This document shows, in pieces, positions 44,765 to 55,243 of a stretch of DNA of 64,000 nucleotides; the first letter of the stretch is position 1, and each line of letters opens with the position of its first letter. Origin of the DNA: Kamptonema formosum PCC 6407 (GTDB lineage Bacteria; Cyanobacteriota; Cyanobacteriia; Cyanobacteriales; Microcoleaceae). The stretch covers positions 857,565 to 921,564 of the forward strand of contig NZ_KB235903.1 in NCBI RefSeq assembly GCF_000332155.1, given 5' to 3'. The notes under the pieces were generated by a model. That model was not told where the DNA came from. It saw nothing but the letters and a program-made list of their open reading frames with translations, and did not search any database. Position numbers and translations under genes: made by a program.

Positions 44765-46627
44765 GTGCAGTACGCTTACATTAATTACATCGGCAATTTT
44801 TTACCAGGCTCACCTGTCAGCAACGATGAGATGGAAGACTATCTCGGAAAAATTGCCGATCGCCCCTCTAAAGTCAGACAACGTATTCTCAAAAGCAATG
44901 GCATTCAACAGCGCTATTATGCCATTAGCAAGGAACAAACAACTCTCTATTCTAACAGTCAAATGGCGGCTTATGCCGTGCGGGATGCACTCTCAAAATC
45001 CCATATCGAACCAGCTACCATTGACTTGCTTGCTTGCGCTACAACCATACCCGATTTATTAGTACCTGGATTTGCTAGCATAGTACATGGAGAACTGCCA
45101 GAATTACCTCCTCTAGAAATTGTTTCAACTCAAGGCGTTTGCTGTGCGGGAATAGCCGCTTTAAACTACGCCGCTTCTCAACTACAATTAGGCAAAAGGC
45201 GGACTGCACTTGCGGTTGCTTCTGAGTTCGCATCTCGCTTGTTCAAACACACTAAATTTGAAACCCAAACGTCAGTTAAATCCGGTAAATCTCTTCCCTT
45301 TGACACCGAATTTTTGCGCTGGATGCTCTCCGATGGTGCAGGCGCATTCTTGTTACAAAATCACCCTCTTACTACAGGAATTAGTTTAAAAATAGAATGG
45401 ATTGAACTAATTTCTCACGCTAATGCTTATCCTCTTTGTATGTATGCCGGGTTAGAGAATGAAAACTCAAAAACAAGCTGGTTAGATTACCCCTCATACG
45501 CAGATGCAGCCGCAGCCGCAGCCTTTGACTTGCGCCAGAATATTCGATTGCTAGATAATGCGATCAAATTAGGAGTAGAAGGATGGCTGCGGTTAATTGC
45601 AGCAGGCCGCGTTAACCCCCAGGAAATTGATTGGTTGCTCTGCCATTACTCTTCCCACTTCTTCCGGGGGCAAATTGTGGAACTGCTAGAAAAAGCAGAC
45701 TGTATGATTCCTGAAGAAAAATGGTTTACTAACCTTTATACCAGGGGAAATACAGGTTGTGCTTCGATTTACTTAATGCTGGAAGAACTCTTTAATTCTG
45801 GCAAATTGCAGCCCGGACAAAAAATCTTTTGTTTTGTACCAGAAAGCGGTCGATTTACTACTGCTTATATGATGTTAACCGTTGTGGAAAATTCCCCAGA
45901 AGTTACCGCAAGTGTTGATTTAATTGAATTGCCTGTCAGCTCTCCCCTTGACAGCTTTAAACCTGCACGGCTTGATTCTCCTCAAGCCTATTTATTGCGA
46001 GAATTAGCATTAGTTTGGCTAGAATTTGAGCGGAAATTGCGCTCCGTACCAATTCTACGGAAATTAAACAGCGGAGAATTTACCATTGAAGATTATAAAG
46101 CTCTGTTGCGAAATCTCCGGCCGCAAGTTGTAGAAGGAGCTCGTTGGATTGCTCGTGCTGCTTCTTACATGACTGATTTTCGCCTCCGCTCTACATTTAT
46201 TGGCCATGCTCAAGACGAGCACCGAGATTTTCAAATGTTAGAGCAAAATTACGTTTCCGTTGGCGGCGAATTGGCGGAAATTGTAGGAAGTGAAAAGAAT
46301 ATTGGTAGCGAAGCTTTATCAGCATTTATCTTTCACCAAGCCTCCCAGGAAAATCCAGTAGACTTAATTGGGAGTATATTTATTATTGAAGGGTTAGGGA
46401 ATCAGCTTGCTGGCAAGTGGGCGAAACAGATTCAAGAAACCCTGGGTTTGCGAGGAGATCAAGTGTCATTTCTAGCGTATCATGGAGTGAATGATGAATC
46501 GCATCTTGGTAAGTTGGAGGAATTAATTAATGCAGAATGGATGACAGACGCGATTGCCCGTCGCATTGTTAAAACCGCTCAAGTCACTGCTCGTTTATAC
46601 TTACTGCAACTGGAGGAAATTCGCTAA
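44765..46627 (+). CDS. Ketoacyl synthase III-like domain fused to haem-oxygenase-like diiron domain
   Basis: The GTG at 44765 is chosen because GAGAGG (44751-44756) lies 8 bases upstream; an in-frame GTG at 44756 overlaps that site. The N-terminal part (1-360) is a thiolase-fold KAS III-like enzyme with Cys in STQGVCCAGIAALNYA (near 127), His in LCHYSSHF and Asn in YTRGNTGCAS. The C-terminal part (about 400-620) is helical and carries spaced acidic and His residues: QVVEGARW, GHAQDEHRDF, FIIEGLG and YHGVNDESHLGKLEELI. These fit the metal ligands of haem-oxygenase-like diiron oxidases. A condensing enzyme fused to an oxidase suggests making and then oxidising an acyl product. The next gene overlaps by 1 base. 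No characterised homologue is known to me. Confidence 0.8.
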   Translation: MQYAYINYIGNFLPGSPVSNDEMEDYLGKIADRPSKVRQRILKSNGIQQRYYAISKEQTTLYSNSQMAAYAVRDALSKSHIEPATIDLLACATTIPDLLVPGFASIVHGELPELPPLEIVSTQGVCCAGIAALNYAASQLQLGKRRTALAVASEFASRLFKHTKFETQTSVKSGKSLPFDTEFLRWMLSDGAGAFLLQNHPLTTGISLKIEWIELISHANAYPLCMYAGLENENSKTSWLDYPSYADAAAAAAFDLRQNIRLLDNAIKLGVEGWLRLIAAGRVNPQEIDWLLCHYSSHFFRGQIVELLEKADCMIPEEKWFTNLYTRGNTGCASIYLMLEELFNSGKLQPGQKIFCFVPESGRFTTAYMMLTVVENSPEVTASVDLIELPVSSPLDSFKPARLDSPQAYLLRELALVWLEFERKLRSVPILRKLNSGEFTIEDYKALLRNLRPQVVEGARWIARAASYMTDFRLRSTFIGHAQDEHRDFQMLEQNYVSVGGELAEIVGSEKNIGSEALSAFIFHQASQENPVDLIGSIFIIEGLGNQLAGKWAKQIQETLGLRGDQVSFLAYHGVNDESHLGKLEELINAEWMTDAIARRIVKTAQVTARLYLLQLEEIR

Positions 46628-47547
46628 TGCAAATTATTCAACCTCAAGAGACTGAAAATCTAACAGAAGTTAAGAGCAATTTGCCCTACAGTCCTCAACC
46701 TTACAATCGCTTAAATCCTAATCATTGGGACGTGCTTTTTGTCGATCAGTCTATCCCTGTGGATTTAGTAGCGAAATCTTACATGATTCGGGATTTACAC
46801 AACTGGACTCGCAGTTATTTACTAATTCCTATTAAGATAATTGCGAACTTGTTGCTGGCTTTAATTATGACGGTGAAGCGCTTGCTTCCCTTTCAATTTA
46901 GTGCTTACACTTTAATGCACAAGTCGGCTGCATTTTTCTTGAATAACTTTGTTTCTCCTGAAGCTTGTTATTTGATTGTGCGGCATATTTGTCTCGGTTC
47001 CAATATTGTCAATTTTTTGATTGATAACGGCCCAGATCCGCAGATTCAGAAATCAAATCTCTATCCGCGTAGTGTTGACGATTTAGCTAATAATGCTTTT
47101 TTGGAACATGACCTCATTCTCTATAATTTTGTTTGGGATTACAATCAAGCAATGCAAAAGAATCCTAATTGGTTACAGGAAATTAAAAAGCGCGGAGTTA
47201 ACTACGATAGCATTCAACCTGCGGAAGTAGAAATTGATTTTAATACACGCCGCTGGTTCAGGGTTTTAGATTTGGAATCTGCGATTGAGTTGTTTAAAGT
47301 GTTTTATTCTCTTTGTTTAACTAGCGACGAGTTTGCGCGGGCAGTAATCTCGCTTCAGTTAGATGAGAACTTTGGTATTTATATCAGTCAAATTACGGAT
47401 AATTATGACTGGAATCATGTGATTAGGAACCGTCAACCTCTGGCACCAAATAGTCCTTTTAATGCAGCTCGCGATTTGTTTTTACACGGTATTGTGTCGG
47501 AATATCTTTACCGCTATCTGGAGATTCGCAAGCAGATGGTAGAGTAA
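46627..47547 (+). CDS. Unknown protein translationally coupled to the synthase-diiron fusion
   Basis: 306 residues, not recognised. Its ATG overlaps the previous stop in TAATG. One strongly hydrophobic segment (LIPIKIIANLLLALIMTVKR, residues about 66-85) suggests membrane association. A second amphipathic stretch follows (FSAYTLMHKSAAFFLNNFV). The soluble part has many His and acidic residues, such as HDLILYNFVWDY and VRHICLGSN, which could hold a metal or cofactor. Fixed coupling to the fusion gene implies the same pathway, perhaps membrane delivery or a further modification of its product. This is inference. Confidence 0.75.
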   Translation: MQIIQPQETENLTEVKSNLPYSPQPYNRLNPNHWDVLFVDQSIPVDLVAKSYMIRDLHNWTRSYLLIPIKIIANLLLALIMTVKRLLPFQFSAYTLMHKSAAFFLNNFVSPEACYLIVRHICLGSNIVNFLIDNGPDPQIQKSNLYPRSVDDLANNAFLEHDLILYNFVWDYNQAMQKNPNWLQEIKKRGVNYDSIQPAEVEIDFNTRRWFRVLDLESAIELFKVFYSLCLTSDEFARAVISLQLDENFGIYISQITDNYDWNHVIRNRQPLAPNSPFNAARDLFLHGIVSEYLYRYLEIRKQMVE

Positions 47548-47810
47548 AGTTTAAATATTAGAAATTGAGTAGAGGGTGAGGTAGTGACTCAAGCTCGCGA
47601 TCGAGGTGCAGTAATATAGGGGCGATCGCTACTCTTTTTTAGCTAGTTGGCTAAATAGTTGACAAATATTTAACTTTGTGGTATATAGTCCGAAGGACTA
47701 ATATCAAATTTTAAATTGGTGAGGCGCGATCGCTTTTGGTTCTGAGTTGGGCAGCATAGAGATAGGTACTTTGTTAGTGCCGAGTTGGTAGCGATCGCAT
47801 GGTATTGTGA

Positions 47811-48194
47811 ATGGAAGGTTTAGGCAAAAAATACGATAAAGCCCGCGAAATGCGGAGTCAGCGGGTTAAGCAAATTTTTGTTTTGGTGTCGATTGTTTCC
47901 TTTGCTGGTTCTACGGCTTTTGGGATTGGTAAGCTTTTCTTAGAGGGTTTGAATCGGCCGCGACTTGTTCCGGCTCAGACTGTTAAAGAATTATCCTTGG
48001 CTGATGAGGAAAGGGGTTATGAGTTAGTTTTGCACCGGGAACCGGAGAATCAGACGGCTTTGGAGGGGTTGGCGGATGTGCGGATGCGGATGGGGAATAA
48101 CAAGGGCGCTGTTGAGCCTTTGGAGAAGTTGGTGAAGTTGCATCGCGATCGGGCTGATTATAAGGTATTGTTGGGGCGGGTGAAGGGGAAGTAG
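47811..48194 (+). CDS. Small membrane-anchored TPR-like protein
   Basis: 127 residues. A basic N-terminus is followed by one membrane helix (IFVLVSIVSFAGSTAFGIGK, residues about 22-41). A TPR-like helical unit (YELVLHREPENQTALEGLAD, then AVEPLEKLVKLHRDRADYKV) closes the protein. The basic residues before the helix predict a cytoplasmic N-terminus with the TPR outside or in the lumen. The family is common in cyanobacteria but unnamed as far as I know. The gene is monocistronic with an ATG at 47811. Confidence 0.75.
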   Translation: MEGLGKKYDKAREMRSQRVKQIFVLVSIVSFAGSTAFGIGKLFLEGLNRPRLVPAQTVKELSLADEERGYELVLHREPENQTALEGLADVRMRMGNNKGAVEPLEKLVKLHRDRADYKVLLGRVKGK

Positions 48195-48324
48195 GAGAAA
48201 GATTAGGCAGAGGGGTGAAAGGCGAGGATCGATAACTCTTTATTATTACAGTAAATTGATAAGTTTTAAATTAAATGGTTCTTCATAATTCAAATTGCTA
48301 ATTTAGTTTCATAAAGGATTGAAT

Positions 48325-51300
48325 ATGGGCATAATACGCATGGGGCCGCCGACCGAAATTATATACAAACTGAAAGAAGTTTACGGGATTAATAATTTTA
48401 TTGAAACAGGAACTTATCAAGGTCATACAGCATACTGGGCAAGCCAAATATTTGAACAAGTTTTTACAATAGAGTATTCTCAAGACATTTATCAAAAAGT
48501 TACAGAAAAATATTGTCATATCAAAAACATAGACTTTCTGTATGGTGATAGCAGAAACCTTCTTGATAGTACAGTATCACAGCTTGAAAGCTCGAGTTTA
48601 TTCTGGCTTGACGCTCATTGGAGCGGAGGGCTAACTTATGGGGAAAGGGATGAGTGTCCCTTAATAGCAGAAATCGAAGTTATCAACTGCTCCGACTGCG
48701 AACACTTTATTTTTATTGATGATGCCAGATTGTTTTTATCTCCTCCACCGCAGCCCCATTTACCTCAACAATGGCCGGATATTAGTGCAGTTTTAAATTT
48801 GTTGAATTCAGGAAAAAACAGCCGGTATATTGTAATTGTTGATGATGTTATTATTGCTGTTCCGGCACTTGCCAAAGAACTAATTATTCAGTATTGCCAA
48901 GGTTTGAACACCAGCTTAGGCAATACACGCAGCGAGAAACAGGAACAAAGGAATCAAAGCACTGGCGCATCTGCTAATAGTATTAATAACGCAGAGTCTA
49001 TAAATAACTATGAATTAAAAATTATAGAAAATTTTATTGCTTCAGGTAATGTGGTTTTCGATATTGGCGCAAACATAGGTAGTTGGACAACTCAAGTATT
49101 AAAAATATGCTCTGACGTTCAAATCCATTTGTTTGAACCTGCACCGCCAATATATCACACTCTTCTACAAAACCTAGCTGAACCGATTAAAAGCGGTCAA
49201 CTCGTGTTAAACAACTTGGCAATAGCACACCAACCGGAAATTAGGGAATTTTATTATTACGAAAAATTTTCAGGGTGGAGTACATTTCACCGCCGATTTG
49301 ACATTGAAAAACAATATAATATTGAGTCGCCTCAGCCATTTCGTATTTTAACAGCTACCCTTGATGATTATGTCCAAACAATGGGCATAAAGCGAATAAA
49401 CTTCTTGAAAATTGATACAGAAGGCGGTGAGTTAGAAGTCCTTTATGGAGCAACTAACCTATTGCAAAAAGGCAAAGTAGATTATATTCAGTTTGAGTAT
49501 GGTGGAACATTTGTCGATGCCAACATCACATTAAAACAAGTATTTGAGCGTTTACAAAAGTTTCGTTACACAATCTTTAAAATACTGCCCAATGCTTTAC
49601 AAGCATTACCCCAGTTTTTACCGGAATATGAGAATTACGAGTATAGCAACTTTTTAGCCGTGAATGAGAGGTTCACAGCTTTGATTGGGAGTGAAGCACG
49701 AAATCTCCTTGATTTGCAGCAGCTTTGCATAAAACATTCTGTTACACCGCGCGGCATTATTCACATTGGGGCACACGAAGGCAAGGAAATTGCAAGATAT
49801 CGAGCAATGAATGTGGAAAGGGTACTGTTTGTTGAAGCCAACCCTGCTGTATTTGAACGTTTGAAAACGAATATAGCTGGTTTGTCTAATGTGCTAGCGG
49901 TGAATTGTGTAATTAGCAATATCAATGGCATAAGCACATTATATGTAACTTCTATGGATCAAAGCAGTTCAATCTTACCCTTGAAGGAACATCAAAAGGT
50001 TTATCCAGAAATAAAGGAAGTTGAGCGTTTAGTTTTAGAGTCAAGAACCATTGATACACTACTACAAGAACTGCAACTAAATCCCGCTGATTTTAATATC
50101 TTAAACATTGATATTCAAGGTGCAGAGCTGTTAGCTTTGCAGGGAGCAACTAACCTTTTTAAACACATAGAAGCAATTAACACGGAAGTTAATTATGAAG
50201 AATTGTATGAAGGATGTGCTTTAATTGATGATATAGATGATTTTTTAGAGATTCATGGTTTCGATCGCGCCGCAACTGCAACACCATACCATCCATCTTG
50301 GGGCGATGCGTTTTATGTGAAAAAGCCAGTAATTACAATGTCCACGCTTGGCAGAAACGGGCGGTTTGCCAATCAAATATTTCAGTATGCTTTTTTGACA
50401 ATATACGCAAAAGAACATAACTTGAGAGTAGAGACACCAGCTTGGATTGGTCAGTATTTGTTTGGATGCAACGAGCCGCCGATATCTCAGCATTTACCTG
50501 TAATTAGCGAAGAAACTAATAACCTTTTAGAAGCTCGCATACCTAATACAAAAGAAATATTTAAAAATGTGGATTTCTGGGGCTATTTTCAGTACCATAC
50601 AAAGTATTACGCAGCCCACAAGGAGTATTTTCGGTCTCTGTTCCAACCTGTGCCGGCAATAGAAACTCAAATGAAGGAGGCGTTGGATTGTTTGCGATCG
50701 CGCGGCAAAACCCTTATCGGTTTGCACTTGCGGCGGGGAGATTACGGCTACAGCCATTTCTTCATCGCGCTGAGCGAATGGTACAAACAATGGCTAAAAG
50801 GTTTGTGGGAAACCCTCGACGAACCAATACTATTTATTGCCAGCGATGAACCGGAAAAAGTTTTAAGTGATTTTGAGGAGTATAATCCTGTCACGACTAA
50901 AGATTTAGGTTTGGAGTTACCGGAAGCAGAATTTTATCCAGATTTTTATTTATTGAGCCAGTGCGATATCACAGCAATTTCCAATAGCTCATTTTCCTTT
51001 GCAGCTTGTATGCTCAACGAAAAAGGCAAATATTTCTTTCGTCCGCATTTGTCCGCTCAAAAACTTATTCCTTTCGATCCGTGGAATAGCGAAACGATTT
51101 TGCGTAATTATATGCCAATTAACTTTTTGACAATCGTCCTCAACGGTCAGCCTTTTATCCGCTACCACATAGAAGTATTTAAACAACTGCCCTTCAAGTG
51201 GCACTGGCATATTGTTGAGGGTGTAGCTGAGCAAAAACACGATAGTGCTTGGATGCTGAAATTCGGCGGGCAGATTACCGACGATCTTCACGCTCATGGC

Positions 51301-54300
51301 CGTAGCAAGGACGGGACAACAGAATACTTAGATGAACTAGCGCAGCTCTATCCAGAGAATATAACAATTTATCGGAAACCTGCGGGAGTTTTCTGGGATG
51401 GAAAACTAGAAATGGTCAATGCACCCCTGGAAAGCATTAATCAGGAGTGCTTGCTGTGGCAAGTAGATGTAGATGAACTGTGGACTGTTGAGCAGGTTTG
51501 TACTGTTCGGCAAATGTTTACAGACCATCCAGAAAAAACAGCAGCTTACTACTGGTGCTGGTTTTTTGTTGGAGAAAACCTAGCTGTAAGCACTCGTAAA
51601 TGTTATTCTCAGCACCCCCAGCAGGAATGGTTGCGGACTTGGAGGTATAAACCGGGAGCAAGGTGGAAAAGACATTCGCCCCCCTGCTTAGTTGAGCCTT
51701 TGGCAGACGGTGAAGTTAGGGATATTGCTACTGTCAATCCTTTTTTCCATGAAGAAACAGAAAGGCTAGGCTTGGTGTTTCAACACTTTGCTTATGTGAC
51801 ACCTGAGCAACTACGCTTTAAGGAACGCTATTACGGTTACAAAAATGCAGTGACAGAATGGATGTCTCTGCAAGATGCAAGGAGTTTTCCCGTGCGTCTA
51901 GGCAATTATTTTTCCTGGGTGTCAGACGGAACGCTGGTTAATGTCGTAGAAGCACTGGGAATAGCACCGATCGCACGGCGAGAAAAGGATAGTAATGAGT
52001 GGCATTTCGTGCAGCCAGAAAAGATGCAAAGGCAAACTGCGCTTGCCCAACAGCCCCCTACGATTATTGTGGACGGCGTGTTTTTCCAGCTTTACAATAC
52101 GGGAATTGCTCGCGTGTGGCGATCGCTCTTAGAAGAGTGGGTGAATCAGGATTTTGCTAAGCATATAATTGTGCTCGATCGCGCCGGAACAGCACCAAAA
52201 ATACCGGGTATTAATTACCGTCCTGTTCCGGCTTATAGTTATGACAGCACAGATGCCGATCGCGAAATGCTCCAGCAAGTTTGTGACGAACAGGAAGCAG
52301 ACTTATTTATCTCGACTTACTACACAACCCCGATCGCCACAACCTCTGTATTCATGGCTTATGATATGCTTCCCGAAGTATGGGGGGCTAACCTGGACAA
52401 GCCAATGTGGCGAGAAAAGCATCGCGCTATTAACCACGCATCAGCTCATATTGCAATTTCTCAAAATACCGCTTCCGATATAATCAAATTTTTCCCAAAT
52501 ATTGCTGAGGAGTCGATCGCCGTAGCTCATTGTGGAGTCGCCAGCAGTTTTTCGCCAGCAAATCAAGAAGAAATTAGCTATTTTAAGACCAAGTACGGGA
52601 TATTCAAACCTTATTTCCTTGTGGTGGGTGCTGGAGATGTTCATAAAAATACAGATTTGTTCTTTCAAGGTTTTGGTCAACTTCCTACAAGACAAGCATT
52701 TGATATTGTCTGTACGGGGAAACGTTTCCCATTTAAAGATGAGTTTAGAGAATATACATCAGGCAGTGCAGTTCACATACTGGAACTCAGCGATCGCGAG
52801 TTGAGTTTCGCCTACTCTGGTGCAGTTGCTCTCGTTTATCCTTCAAAATATGAAGGTTTTGGTCTACCCATTTTAGAAGCGATCGCTTGCGGATGTCCCG
52901 TCATTACTTGTCTTAACGCTTCTATCCCTGAAGTTGCTGGTAAAGCAGCCTTATATGTGAGCGATACTGACTTTAACGAGCTTGCAAAGGCACTTTGCGA
53001 GGTACAAAAGCCAAATGTCCGCAGAGCTTTAATCGCAGAAGGACTAGAACAAGCCAAAAAGTTTTCTTGGTCAAAAATGGCAAGGGTAGTTAGCACGACT
53101 TTGATAGATGCTGCTTTCCCAGCTTTAAAGCTGAGGAAAATTAATTTAATCATTTTCCCAGATTGGTCAGCATCAGAAGAGTCTATTGGCACAGATTTGA
53201 CAAAAGCGATTAGGGCGATCGCTACTCACCCTGACAGAATGAAGATGACATTACTCATAGATACTGCCAACATTTCTGAGGATGAGGCAAATCTAGCTTT
53301 ATCAGGCGTTGCCATGAATCTTTTGATGGAAGAAGATTTAGACGTTACTGAATTTGCCGAAATATCGTTAGTGAGAAATTTGGAGCAAAGGCAGTGGGAT
53401 ATTTTACTCGGTAGAATACAAGCTAAACTTGCTCTGGAGAACGAAAATGAACAGGCGATCGCAGCCATCAAAGCAGAAAGCATCCCTTCCTGCGATGTCG
53501 ATAGCTTTAGCAACAGGCGAGCTGTTCAGTCAGAAACAGGAGATTGGAAGTTCATTTCTCCCCAGCGAGAATCTCTGACAAATCCTCAAACAGAAACAGA
53601 GTTTCAAGAACAATCACCTGTAGATTGCTACTTAGAATATATTAAAACAAATTGTCCAAATCTAGATTTAAATACTTGGTTGGGCATAAAGTCAAGTCTT
53701 GAAACTACATCTTGGGACAATCCTTTATCCGCAGTAGATTTGAATAATTTTGCTGTTGTAGCCTTAATACAAGCCGAAGGTTGTCCAGACTTATCTGTCA
53801 AAGAACTCTATTTTAATATGGCATTAGAAGCTTTAAATAGAGGAGTAGACTTACGGGAGCATCCTCTCTGTACTGCTCATCTTGCTGTAACGCTTGGCAT
53901 GACAGGAGAAATATTAGAATCCAGTCAAATTTCACTGGCCTCATTTATCGATACTCTCCACTATGCTGATAGCTCTGTTAATAACATTCAGCCCGCTATT
54001 GTATATTTACCTGAAAAAAATAACAATTTGAGAAGTTACCGCAACGAAAATATTACTCAAATTATACAAGCAAAAGAGGGTTATACTCAAGCAATTATGT
54101 TGTTGACAGAAGTGCTGTGTCGGTCACTACTTGTCTCTTACAACACGAGAGGAATTTTCATCAAAAACTTAGCATCTCAAGTTTTCCCTGATTCCATTTC
54201 AATCAATTTAACGCTGGGAATATCAAGCTTGATAAACAATCTATGGGAAGGGTTGTTATACCTGCACCGCGCTAGACAGAAAGCTCCCGATTCAGCACCG

Positions 54301-55197
54301 ATTTTGCAAGCACTCTACCTCGCCTACAAAAATTTAGAACAGACAGAAAAAGCAAATTACTGGCTAAATTATGCGCGCAATTTATACAAAAATAAAACTC
54401 ATTCTCTAGAGTGGAGATGGACAGAATTAAACTTGGAAAGTTATTTCACTTACGTGCCATTTGATGGCCAAATGTTATTGGCGGTTGAATCAAATTTCCA
54501 AAGTTATGCGACTGGAGTATTGATTTCAGAAGGAGACTGGTTTGAAAAAGAAATGGAATTTTGGCGCAATTCGATCAAACCAGGCATGACGGTTATAGAT
54601 GTGGGTGCGAATGTGGGGGTGTACACCTTTAGTGCAGCTCGCCGCGTAGGATCTAGGGGTCGTGTTTTAGCAGTCGAACCTTTTTCAAGCTGCGTTCGCT
54701 GTTTACAAGAAAGCTGTAAAATCGGTAAGTTCGATTGGGTGAAAGTTTGCGCCGGCGCTGCGAGCGATCGCGAAGGAAAAGCTCGGTTGTCTCTTTTTCG
54801 GGCCAGTGAACTCAACAAAATTGTGGTTGGCGAATCGGCTGAAAAAATGCAGCCGGGCACCTTTGAAGATGTTACCTGCTTTACTCTCGACAGCCTAATT
54901 GAACGAGAAAATCTAAGCACAGTAGATTTTCTCAAGATAGATGCAGAAGGACATGAACTCTCTGTATTGACTGGCAGCGACAAAATTTTGTCTGAATTTT
55001 CCCCTGCAATCCTTTATGAAAATACCGACGTAGGTCAACGCAGCAATCTAGCTGCTGCTGATTATCTCAGAGGTAGAGGATATCGATTATTTATCTATCA
55101 ACCTTATCTGCAAAAACTGCTTCCTGTAGATTCTGCTGAAGATTTGCAAGGAAACCTTAATGTCATCGCTTTACCTAGCCATCTTAATGATTTATAA
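48325..55197 (+). CDS. Giant multidomain methyltransferase/glycosyltransferase
   Basis: 2,290 residues; AAAGGA lies 6 bases before the ATG at 48325. Domains in order are as follows. A methyltransferase-like unit comes first (1-200; FIETGTYQGHTAYW). FkbM methyltransferase 1 is at about 230-440 (VVFDIGANIGSWT, FLKIDTEGGELEVL), and FkbM 2 at about 470-660 (IIHIGAHEGKEIAR). A GT11 fucosyltransferase-like unit follows (about 670-920; RFANQIFQYAF, LHLRRGDYGY), then a glycosyltransferase-2-like unit (about 930-1225) and a GT4 unit (about 1245-1590; YPSKYEGFGLPILEAIACG). A TPR-like section (about 1820-2030) leads to FkbM 3 (about 2075-2285; VIDVGANVGVYTF). It likely builds and methylates a surface glycan as an assembly-line protein. 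It precedes a stand-alone FkbM gene and faces the pilA-ogtA block. Confidence 0.9.
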   Translation: MGIIRMGPPTEIIYKLKEVYGINNFIETGTYQGHTAYWASQIFEQVFTIEYSQDIYQKVTEKYCHIKNIDFLYGDSRNLLDSTVSQLESSSLFWLDAHWSGGLTYGERDECPLIAEIEVINCSDCEHFIFIDDARLFLSPPPQPHLPQQWPDISAVLNLLNSGKNSRYIVIVDDVIIAVPALAKELIIQYCQGLNTSLGNTRSEKQEQRNQSTGASANSINNAESINNYELKIIENFIASGNVVFDIGANIGSWTTQVLKICSDVQIHLFEPAPPIYHTLLQNLAEPIKSGQLVLNNLAIAHQPEIREFYYYEKFSGWSTFHRRFDIEKQYNIESPQPFRILTATLDDYVQTMGIKRINFLKIDTEGGELEVLYGATNLLQKGKVDYIQFEYGGTFVDANITLKQVFERLQKFRYTIFKILPNALQALPQFLPEYENYEYSNFLAVNERFTALIGSEARNLLDLQQLCIKHSVTPRGIIHIGAHEGKEIARYRAMNVERVLFVEANPAVFERLKTNIAGLSNVLAVNCVISNINGISTLYVTSMDQSSSILPLKEHQKVYPEIKEVERLVLESRTIDTLLQELQLNPADFNILNIDIQGAELLALQGATNLFKHIEAINTEVNYEELYEGCALIDDIDDFLEIHGFDRAATATPYHPSWGDAFYVKKPVITMSTLGRNGRFANQIFQYAFLTIYAKEHNLRVETPAWIGQYLFGCNEPPISQHLPVISEETNNLLEARIPNTKEIFKNVDFWGYFQYHTKYYAAHKEYFRSLFQPVPAIETQMKEALDCLRSRGKTLIGLHLRRGDYGYSHFFIALSEWYKQWLKGLWETLDEPILFIASDEPEKVLSDFEEYNPVTTKDLGLELPEAEFYPDFYLLSQCDITAISNSSFSFAACMLNEKGKYFFRPHLSAQKLIPFDPWNSETILRNYMPINFLTIVLNGQPFIRYHIEVFKQLPFKWHWHIVEGVAEQKHDSAWMLKFGGQITDDLHAHGRSKDGTTEYLDELAQLYPENITIYRKPAGVFWDGKLEMVNAPLESINQECLLWQVDVDELWTVEQVCTVRQMFTDHPEKTAAYYWCWFFVGENLAVSTRKCYSQHPQQEWLRTWRYKPGARWKRHSPPCLVEPLADGEVRDIATVNPFFHEETERLGLVFQHFAYVTPEQLRFKERYYGYKNAVTEWMSLQDARSFPVRLGNYFSWVSDGTLVNVVEALGIAPIARREKDSNEWHFVQPEKMQRQTALAQQPPTIIVDGVFFQLYNTGIARVWRSLLEEWVNQDFAKHIIVLDRAGTAPKIPGINYRPVPAYSYDSTDADREMLQQVCDEQEADLFISTYYTTPIATTSVFMAYDMLPEVWGANLDKPMWREKHRAINHASAHIAISQNTASDIIKFFPNIAEESIAVAHCGVASSFSPANQEEISYFKTKYGIFKPYFLVVGAGDVHKNTDLFFQGFGQLPTRQAFDIVCTGKRFPFKDEFREYTSGSAVHILELSDRELSFAYSGAVALVYPSKYEGFGLPILEAIACGCPVITCLNASIPEVAGKAALYVSDTDFNELAKALCEVQKPNVRRALIAEGLEQAKKFSWSKMARVVSTTLIDAAFPALKLRKINLIIFPDWSASEESIGTDLTKAIRAIATHPDRMKMTLLIDTANISEDEANLALSGVAMNLLMEEDLDVTEFAEISLVRNLEQRQWDILLGRIQAKLALENENEQAIAAIKAESIPSCDVDSFSNRRAVQSETGDWKFISPQRESLTNPQTETEFQEQSPVDCYLEYIKTNCPNLDLNTWLGIKSSLETTSWDNPLSAVDLNNFAVVALIQAEGCPDLSVKELYFNMALEALNRGVDLREHPLCTAHLAVTLGMTGEILESSQISLASFIDTLHYADSSVNNIQPAIVYLPEKNNNLRSYRNENITQIIQAKEGYTQAIMLLTEVLCRSLLVSYNTRGIFIKNLASQVFPDSISINLTLGISSLINNLWEGLLYLHRARQKAPDSAPILQALYLAYKNLEQTEKANYWLNYARNLYKNKTHSLEWRWTELNLESYFTYVPFDGQMLLAVESNFQSYATGVLISEGDWFEKEMEFWRNSIKPGMTVIDVGANVGVYTFSAARRVGSRGRVLAVEPFSSCVRCLQESCKIGKFDWVKVCAGAASDREGKARLSLFRASELNKIVVGESAEKMQPGTFEDVTCFTLDSLIERENLSTVDFLKIDAEGHELSVLTGSDKILSEFSPAILYENTDVGQRSNLAAADYLRGRGYRLFIYQPYLQKLLPVDSAEDLQGNLNVIALPSHLNDL

Positions 55198-55243
55198 TCT
55201 CTAAATCTATCCGAAAAATTTTCATAATTCAAAGGGATTCCTT

